Below, piece by piece: positions 58,201-64,000 of a stretch of DNA of 64,000 nt; positions within the stretch are counted from its first letter, which is position 1; every line of letters begins with the position of its first letter. The notes under the pieces are model-generated. The model saw only the letters and a list, made by a program, of their open reading frames with translations, was not told where the DNA came from and did not search any database. The DNA is from Gordionus sp. m RMFG-2023 (lineage: Eukaryota > Nematomorpha > Gordioida > Chordodea > Parachordodidae). Location: contig NC_088776.1 of NCBI RefSeq assembly GCF_954871325.1, forward strand, positions 50,362,569 to 50,426,568. The letters are read 5' to 3'. Both the position numbers and the translations under genes were made by a program.

Positions 58201-61200
58201 CGCGCCAGGTTCGGAGTAAGACGGGATTATTTCTTTCAGGTGACTAAAATGATATTTATAATGAATTGCATAATACAATAATTAACAAAAATTTTTGAAT
58301 ATATTTGTTAATAAGAATCCCCTGGGTTTAAGTGTTTGTATTTTTATTTGTCTCCCTTGGTGGAGGTTGATATTGGGGAGCATATAAAGTTGCTTTTATA
58401 TTAATTAATTTTTTTGGCCCTTGTTAAAGTAAGGTTTCTGTTAATATTTGTTGGGAAGGCTGAGGCACATGAATAGTCCCAAATTAGTGATTTACCCATG
58501 GCCTAGGGAAACCGTAATCAACAAGCTTCTTAAATATAATTTTTTATTCTTTGAACTATGTCCCTTTATCATGGTAAGGAATGTTATTTAAAGATAATAA
58601 TTTTTCAAAAAAATGATAAAGAGCGCGTCCAACCTTAAATAGAGAAGGATGCGTTCGATGTAAAGTTTGGTAAAGAATAGACACGACGTATTTTTATCAT
58701 TTTTTACCATATCTTCTTCCAAAAGGTCGAACAAATGGCGAAATCTACGTTCCAAAGAATCTATAAGGTGATTTTGACTTGTTGAATCATCGTTTGTGGT
58801 GAATACGAGAGGATTTAGACAGTAGTTATAAAAAACCTGTGTTGCCACAAAAAAATAAATAAGGTTTAATATAGCCTACCTAGTAGGTTCAACGACTCTT
58901 TTATTCTCCCAAAGGGTAAGAGATCGCGACTGGGCAAAATCATGATTAAATATAAACTGAATATCAAAGTACCTAATCATTCCTGTAGAAACCAAAAATA
59001 AATTTTAAAGCGTTAAGAGTGGAAAACATAACAAATGCACAGTAGTAGTTTATATTTTACAAAAAGAGAACTTATATATACATCACAACTTCAATTATTA
59101 TAAGCAAATTTCATTATGACGCGGTATAGCCTAGGCTAAACCCCACCAAATTTGATTTTAAATTAGCCTACAATAAGCACTTTCTTTTTTGATGAGAAGA
59201 TGCATATCAAACAATTGTTTCTAGGAAAGATTTCTTACTTTAAAACTTTCTTAACTCACTTTTTTTTAAAAATGTAATAAGAATGTTCGATTACTTCGAA
59301 AATCAAATCGTCAATCTTGGAAACATAGATTTTAGCCTGCTCGTTTGTTTTGGACACCAAGGTCTCCACGTTTCCGTAAACGAATTTCCTAATGGCCATA
59401 AGATGCAAGATGCGAATTTCGAGTGTAGACTCCTCGCGAAAAGTCGTCATATTCATCTTATTACCGTTTTCAAAATAATCGGTGGAATCAATGAGGTTTT
59501 GAACTTCTATTAATGAAATATATGTATCAAATATTGAAATAAATATTTATTTTACATTGTCTTTAATCACATCATCAAATGTCATTATCTACTATTTATT
59601 TAAATGTTTATGCCAGATAATAAATTTTATAGGGAAGGGTACTTATTCTTCTCTAAATATTTCCAGCTAAAGATAAGGATTTATTTAATGATCTATTAAA
59701 ATGATAATGTTGTGATTTTCAAGTTATTAATAAATAAGCTATTCAAGCAGTGTGACGGCAAATGCCTAAAAACTATTTTTCTCTTTAAAAAGTATCAATT
59801 TTATTTATTCCTTTTATATGAATATTATCCTCTTCAAAAATATAATGCAGTTGCTTTTAAAATGTTTTTAATGGCAGAGACCCTTTTTTCAATTTACATA
59901 TTAATGTCGTAGTGCAGCAAACTATTTATTTACCCTATAAAATGTAAGCAAATAGTATTATTTACCAGAATTTCTATGTCCTGGAATATAAGGTTTATTC
60001 AGAAAAAAAATAAGTTGGGAGCATTTACTCCTAAAGGCATTTGTAAGAACTAAATAACTCGCATACAAGTGAACAAATAGAAGTTTTTTTAATATCTTCC
60101 ATGAGTCAAATATTTTTTTGAAGCCTGGTCAGAGTTCTCTCTCAAGTATCAAATTCATAACAATAAACTTGAATAATGATAAAAAAAAAATATAAATAAT
60201 GGAGGAGCAACTATGTGATATTATAAATTGTGGCATTTGCCTTGATTAATTGTGAAACATTAAAAGGATACAAAAAAGTTTTTAATATTCAAAAAATTAT
60301 GAAATGCAGGGATAGGTTTGATAGACAAAGTCAAACAATATCATATAGGTAAAATATTTTAATTATCATATTGATAAAGATGGTATGCTGTAGACTGCAC
60401 TAATGTATATCATATTAGTTTTGTGTGAATATCAGAATAGGACAGGTGAAAAATTTGAGGATTAATTAATAATGTATTTATTATTTAATATTTATAAATT
60501 CATAATATTCATTTTATGAAAACCCATATAATACCAAATAAATCAAATGATACATTAGAGTAATTTTAATCTAGATAGATGATTAAAACATACATATTAT
60601 GTCTATTATAAATTTCATCATTACAACATATAACAGACATAATTAAAAATTAAAATATAGATATATGAAAATATATTACTATTATCATTTTTGGTGTAGA
60701 AAAAATTCCAAGAGGATAAAAATTGGCATAAACTATTGAGTAATATGTGTTTAGTTTCAGGATCATTACAGCTTATCCAAAAATGTTGGATGTTATTTAG
60801 GGATTTCGATGGCAGTCGTTTATCTGTGAATAGATTGTCATCAATTTTTTCCAAAAAATCATAAGAAAATTTCCTAGATCGGGTAGTACGCTGACTTTTG
60901 CTTTTGTCCTTACATGACAAAGATAATATTTATTATATTTAGTATAGATCAACATTAAGATAAGTTTGCAACATAAAAAATTATTAAGAACAATTACTTT
61001 GTATTTCAAAATGAAGGTATTTTCTAATCTATTTTCATTGCCTTGTACTAAATGACCATTTTTACAAATGTAATAGATGTTATCAATGATCTTGTTGATC
61101 AGGGATATTTGGAAAATATTATATACTAAGCTACCTTTCAATAAAACAAGCTTAATATAAAGTGTGCTAGCTAAAATATTAATAATTAAATCTTGAATAG

Positions 61201-61819
61201 TAATATTTTGATTAAGATCATTTTTCTGAATTAGTTGCTTCTAAAAAATTAAAAATTAACTATTTAGTTTCAATTTATACTTTTAATCTAATTCTATTTA
61301 TCATCATTGCTAAAAAGTTCAAGCCTTTATTCAAAATATCTGAATCTTCAATATACCAAAAATCTTTAAAATTATTAATTGAGAAAATTTGTTTTAGATA
61401 ATATATACTATATTTATTTATTCATATAAGGCTTAAAATAAAAAGAGATAACATGTTTATAATTTGATAAAATATTTAAACTGTACAACTTTAGTTATTA
61501 TCCAATTGTGATATAAATCACCTAAATAAAAAGAATGCACTCTTATTTAAGTTATATCAAAATATAAACAAAATAACCTGTTTCACAGGAATTATTTTCA
61601 AAAAAATCATTGATATCTGATATGCATTCTAGCAACACATTAATTAATTTATCACATTGCAATGCTGGGGATAAAATTAAATCATTATAATAAGATGTGT
61701 TAATATTCCAATCTGTTCCACATTCAACTATATAATGATATTAGATATTAAGATGGATTCAAAAAACCTTCATAAGAAATGCCAGCTTTTTCTAACAAAC
61801 ATTTTATAATCTGAGACAT
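37297..61819 (-). CDS. NCAPD3: condensin II subunit D3 (HEAT-repeat protein), about 28 exons
   Basis: NCAPD3 is the HEAT-repeat subunit of condensin II, which compacts chromosomes in the nucleus. Exons: 61819-61768, 61727-61578, 61363-61281, 61240-60998, 60908-60680, 59506-59295, 58836-58634, 58243-58046, 55200-54913, 54713-54472, 53626-53480, 53000-52657, 52089-51824, 51572-51324, 51218-51158, 48266-47741, 46600-46430, 46301-46146, 45678-45598, 45538-45472, 45397-45185, 44346-44003, 43947-43915 and 41394-41355 (both tentative), 40907-40622, 39547-39380, 38361-38191, 37383-37297. All phases agree; total 1769 residues (human about 1498). Matches to the human order: LYIKLVLLKGS, SVRGKFLSCL, LHDKTMMVRKQAICSLT, AIRAHAFVVLGKFCL, KRMEIYEICLSHL, RKGMINEILKKNIMENVLP. 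ATG 61819 follows an in-frame TGA; the protein ends KKKKKRS. Introns are 40 nt to 3 kb, and one appears to be GC-AG. Confidence 0.95.
37625..37760. mobile_element. MITE in the last NCAPD3 intron
   Basis: Inverted ends gcattgtttaaacggctcg and, reversed from 37760, gcgttgttacgatt, with TA flanks. Inner segments gatttttaaaaacgag and ttttaaaaaatcg also pair. It belongs to the same family as 24844-25014. Confidence 0.5.
39753..40076. mobile_element. Harbinger-like MITE in an NCAPD3 intron
   Basis: 324 bp with inverted repeats of about 80 bp: GGCTGTGTCCTAGGTCGGCT at 39753 and, inverted at 40076, GGTCGTGTCCTAAGTTGGCT. Both arms continue with ttaagta and tagcc motifs. Flanked by TTA at 39750-39752 and 40077-40079, the 3-bp target duplication typical of PIF/Harbinger elements. 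Confidence 0.85.
40077..40165. repeat. degenerate CTCAGA-phased repeat
   Basis: The motif (t)gctcaga(a) or its variants (gcttagaa, gcccagaa, gctcaggt) recurs about every 20 bp. A similar, longer patch lies at 48478-48650, and a reverse patch near 50885-50955. Confidence 0.5.
41355..43947 (-). CDS. two tentative short NCAPD3 exons (43947-43915 and 41394-41355)
   Basis: These 33- and 40-nt exons bridge the gap between exons ending ...YYLNGLG and starting KRMEIYE. The first has acceptor gaggtag and encodes KEKENYIGYS. The second has acceptor tttgtag and donor GTAAAT and encodes RHLSFDVFLILFR. Splice phases fit exactly and the summed length restores the frame. The human segment here is [29 protein letters not shown]. 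The first is a fair match; the second agrees only loosely, so other exons remain possible. Confidence 0.4.
43250..43345. repeat. GGGCCGGGCC-type GC island in NCAPD3 intron
   Basis: Contains gccaggcccgttagacaaag, actacgggcctattt, catccgggtcgggcctaat and ttcaggtcgggtt with AT linkers. Confidence 0.6.
43478..43600. repeat. GGGCCGGGCC-type GC island in NCAPD3 intron
   Basis: Contains gggccgggcagac, ggaattgggccggac and atcgggccgggccgggcag, separated by A and T runs. Confidence 0.65.
48359..48440. repeat. single end of the TTGTTAAACGG MITE family
   Basis: ttagtgttgttaaacggccc followed by ttttagac and aatattac blocks in the same order as the left half of 24844-25014. No opposite end is recognised. 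It lies in the NCAPD3 intron between 51157 and 48267 or its flank. Confidence 0.4.
48478..48650. repeat. degenerate CTCAGA-phased repeat
   Basis: About eight imperfect copies, spaced roughly 20-22 bp, of aatgctcagaataaa-like units (gctcagaaca, gttcagaata, gctcagatta, gctcagagct, tctcagaaat). It resembles 40077-40165. Confidence 0.45.
49508..50030 (-). mobile_element. internally deleted fragment of the TTF-hAT transposase
   Basis: The reverse complement aligns with the 3' part of the hAT coding region at about 2570-3260, including the FLMMSVERELLSQIE region and the Asp/Glu-rich SNEEDG stretch. The segment matching about 2950-3110 is missing. It lies in the large NCAPD3 intron between exons 51158 and 48266. 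At the place where the first copy has TGA (2581), this copy has CGA. Confidence 0.85.
53675..54015. repeat. GC-island repeat in NCAPD3 intron
   Basis: Several GC cores (taagcccagcccgatct, tgctcggcccgaattta, agcccgacctgatttt, aaaggccgaattc) alternate with AT linkers over about 340 bp. It is a more eroded form of the GGCC islands. Confidence 0.5.
55694..57123. mobile_element. unclassified element with about 150-bp terminal inverted repeats in NCAPD3 intron
   Basis: The left arm starts gcgcccactactaacgttc at 55694. The right arm, inverted from 57123, starts gcctccactactaatgtcc. The arms stay similar through cctaatcaaaac, ccaacaaatc, ctccgt or ttccgtc, and tgtcattattaaatcca, for about 150 bp. 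The 9-bp flanks (atatattat / atgaaatat) agree at six positions, which hints at a worn 9-bp target duplication as made by MULEs but is not decisive. The inside carries a GC-richer open frame on the minus strand. Confidence 0.6.
55838..56245 (-). CDS. unidentified ORF inside the 55694-57123 element
   Basis: Open from after a TGA near 56248 to a stop near 55838 (about 135 codons), with clearly higher GC than its surroundings. The translation includes SYPDSGCSLWVINLDVIANR, IRFVAPSRLRRVAEARGNRA, SKETLAFSTIVEEMRIWPVI and VGLGLEVRIGNRNVPLREL. No ATG is present at the beginning, so it may be a 3' exon or a truncated product. I recognise no family. The overlapping plus-strand frame (55910-56224) seems to be its shadow, because the minus frame is longer and has the more protein-like composition. 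Confidence 0.35.
57298..57385. repeat. GC island in NCAPD3 intron
   Basis: taggccgggcttgggc and agggttcgggtccgggtac in AT-rich DNA. It resembles the other GGCC patches. Confidence 0.5.
57748..57850. repeat. GC island in NCAPD3 intron
   Basis: ctgttcggccagatccc, gaaaagctcggcccaaa and tgtcggccagaccag separated by AT linkers. Confidence 0.5.
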
Positions 61820-61822
61820 ATC

Positions 61823-61866
61823 ATCATATCATATCATATCATATCATCGTATCGTATCATATCATA
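61823..61866. repeat. pentanucleotide microsatellite before the NCAPD3 start
   Basis: About eight imperfect atatc/atcgt units directly 5' of the NCAPD3 start codon, placing a simple repeat in the 5' leader or core promoter. Confidence 0.8.
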
Positions 61867-61998
61867 TGTTTGGTAATCATAGGAATTAATTTTGATTGGC
61901 ACTAAATGACGTACAAAGTTTTGGCAGGTACTTTAAAAATAGGTTCAAGATGCAGAAGCTTATTCTTTACAGTGTTGTTAAACGCTACTTTTAAAAGT

Positions 61999-62108
61999 AG
62001 CGCGCTATCGCTACCGAGCGCGCTATCGCTACCGAGCGCGCTATCGCTACCGAGCGCGCTATCGCTACCGAGCGCGCTATCGCTACCGAGCGCGCTATCG
62101 CTACCACG
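61999..62108. repeat. 18-bp tandem repeat in the hAT subterminal region
   Basis: Six head-to-tail copies of gagcgcgctatcgctacc (the outer ones truncated), nearly perfect. The 18-bp period is a multiple of three and so creates a spurious open frame repeating ALSLPS. Such clusters in hAT elements usually act as transposase-binding sites. Confidence 0.95.
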
Positions 62109-62224
62109 CTACTTTGATTTTTTTTTTAAACATTTTTTTTTACTTAACTTTATTTCCACAAATAAAATATTGATATAAAAACATGACTATAATTTGTTAC
62201 ATTTACATATATATATAATTTATT

Positions 62225-64000
62225 TATTATTGCACTTTAATAATAATAACATTTCGGTACTGTCATCCCCAAGTCTAGAGCGACGATTAGAAAGTATAAG
62301 CTTTGCCATACTAAATAATCGTTCAGCACTAGCACTTGAGGGCAACGCAGTATTAAATTTAATAAACAAACTTTTTATATGAAAAAAATTATCAAAAATA
62401 TTTAAATTAGTATTTTTAGATTTAAAAAAAGCATTTAGAGGTTAATTAAAAATACTTCAGTATATTCTTTAATAAAGGTATGCTACTCCACATTAAAATA
62501 CTGTATTCCCATTTGATCCAATATATAATTCATTTCCATTTTTTTCTCATCTAGAAACAATGCTAAAAGTTTCATAGCATTGCAAACACTATTCCATCTT
62601 GTAGTGTTTGGTGTCAATAAATAACGTCCTAATTTTTTTTTTTTGAAAATATCAGACGTCTTTGATGACTTATATGGTTTATTCCAAAGAGCTTGGCATT
62701 TAGAAAATGTAGATCTTGATACTCTTTTAAAATCCTCATTTAATAATGCTTCTTCAGCATCCACTGTCGCAACTAAATTTAGGTAGGTTGTGGCAGGAAG
62801 AACGATGATGGCTACGTAACGTAGAAGACTTTATTGAAGATCCTAAATTTTATAAATTTTATTTTATATTGGTGAAAAATTAAATATAAAATAATTTAAA
62901 ACCAAGGATGTCATGAACATCAATTATCTCAAACTCCATTTCATCATCCTCTTCTTGTTCTCCATCTTCAATATTTTTTTCAGGAATATTACTAGTATTG
63001 TTATTATTATTATCCTCCCCAAATATTCCATATTATTTATATCATATTATAAAAAAATTATAATAAATTTAAAACCTGAAGGCCTTTAGGAAATTAGACC
63101 CATTATCCGTAATCATCTTACAAACCTTGTTTTGAATTTTGTAAGACCTATGGATTTCTGCAATAATATTGAATAGAATGTCATAAGTCTGACAGCCAAT
63201 TATTCTCTTTAGAGCTTACAGATTTTCGTTTAAGATTTTTAGGATCAATTCAATGTGCAGAGCTCTAAAAATATGACATATTATAAATCAGAAAATAAAC
63301 ATTTTTACCTTTTATTGTGAGTCCAGCAATCTGCCATTGTACAGACGTAGGAGACATCTGATAGATTTAATATCAAAGATTCTTTCATTTCCTTAAAGCT
63401 CTCCAAAATTTTTGCCATCAATGTCTGCCGCAAAATATCTTGGTCCGTGGAGAAAAAGTGTTTGTCATCTTTATAAAACAATCATTATCCACCAAGGATA
63501 ATGGTTGAACTATATATATTATAAAGTTTATAATGACTTTGTCAGCCAATTTTTGGGATACACCAGGTGTTGATGAATCCAAATTGGTTAATTTTGTTTG
63601 TATTAAATTTGATTTGGAAGTGGGTTTATCTTCTTCCATTACCCCAAAACTTTTGAGATATTTTTCAATCTCTTAATAATTTGAAGTGTGCACAGTCTAA
63701 AATTATAAAATACTTAGAATAAAAATTATGTAGGAGATAAGTACATAAAAATGATTGAAATAACTATTTTAAAATGTTTTAAATAATTTAGATAAAATTT
63801 ATGAATATATAAAAAAAATAATTGGTTTTTGATTTTAATTTATTTTAAAAAATAAAGATTAGCCTACACACTGATATTAAATTTGTTTTATATATTACCT
63901 TTAAATGTTTTTTCAAACTAAAGCTGCTCGTATGATTTGAAGAGATTATTTTGCGGCACATCTTGCACCGAAACCGATATCCAGTTATAATTTTTTCTAC
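62225..64000 (-). pseudogene. BED-finger hAT transposase, N-terminus to dimerisation tail, partial
   Basis: Minus strand, 5' to 3'. A BED finger (YRFRCKMCRKIISSNHTS..LKKHLK) at about 63990-63905 is followed by an intron with donor GTAATA. Next is SNLIQTKLTNLDSS...QKLADKVIINFIIYIVQP at 63639-63418, then DCWTHNK before a second intron. After that come KVCKMITDNGSNFLKAF (about 63120-63070), IFGEDNNNNN and an acidic segment (about 63030-62890), FSKCQALWNKP and TTRWNSVCNAM (62764-62483), and the dimerisation tail (NTALPSSASAERLFS and SNRRSRLGDD) at about 62375-62260. Pieces lie in different frames, so the gene is broken or has further introns. It keeps the middle region that the 8116 copy has lost. 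Confidence 0.8.

Larger units (their letters stand above)
61970..64000 (-). mobile_element. BED-finger hAT transposon, 5' end beyond the window
   Basis: The 3' terminus is CAGTGTTGTTAAACGCTAC at 61970, close to CAGAGTTGTTAA of the copy at 8116. The subterminal region holds tagcgcgctatcgctacc tandem repeats. The transposase runs on the minus strand toward 61970. The other terminus lies past 64000, so the target duplication (attcttta would be the left flank) cannot be confirmed. The terminus lies only about 150 bp upstream of the NCAPD3 start codon. Confidence 0.85.

Noticed and set aside
47741-61819. Separate small genes for each open frame in this block
   Set aside because: Splice phases and the order of NCAPD3 segments join them into one gene.
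61906-62178. Open frame with repeated ALSLPS
   Set aside because: It arises from the 18-bp tandem repeat of the hAT end, whose length is a multiple of three.

Overview
This 64 kb window is very AT-rich and intron-rich. It comes from an invertebrate animal that I cannot place more precisely. The animal assignment rests on a complete Runt-domain transcription factor gene and on a condensin II subunit gene with many short exons. All three host genes that I can support lie on the minus strand: a small LLPH homologue (5026-5378), Runx (22653-28538, three exons) and NCAPD3 (37297-61819, about 28 exons). For Runx and NCAPD3 every splice junction keeps the reading frame. NCAPD3 and LLPH are built from exons of 33-526 nt, so most of their coding sequence cannot be seen as long open frames.

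The rest is mostly DNA transposons and their debris. From left to right these are: a hAT element with a TTF-type zinc finger (1-3959, left end outside the window or lost); a decayed second hAT type (5890-6230); an internally deleted BED-finger hAT with perfect 8-bp target duplications (8116-10194); a hairpin cluster inside a G-over-C-skewed tract (10975-11230); a MULE fragment bracketed by inverted tandem minisatellites (13805-15363); a pogo-like element that has kept its helix-turn-helix and PHD finger but lost its catalytic core (17907-19881); several MITEs; a repeat with inverted arms and tandem units (33690-35060); a decayed LINE reverse transcriptase (35283-36240); and a second BED-finger hAT running off the right edge (61970-64000).

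The three host genes are not an operon and share no obvious pathway: LLPH is nucleolar, Runx is a DNA-binding regulator, and NCAPD3 belongs to condensin II. The introns of Runx and NCAPD3 carry MITEs, hAT pieces, GC-rich GGGCCGGGCC islands and one unclassified 1.43-kb element with terminal inverted repeats. Less certain items include a cysteine-rich, possibly secreted peptide exon (17037-17333), an unidentified 89-codon frame (21117-21386), and the unclassified ORF-bearing element at 55694-57123, which is the best candidate for something undescribed. I saw no rRNA, tRNA, CRISPR array or intact retrovirus-like element.
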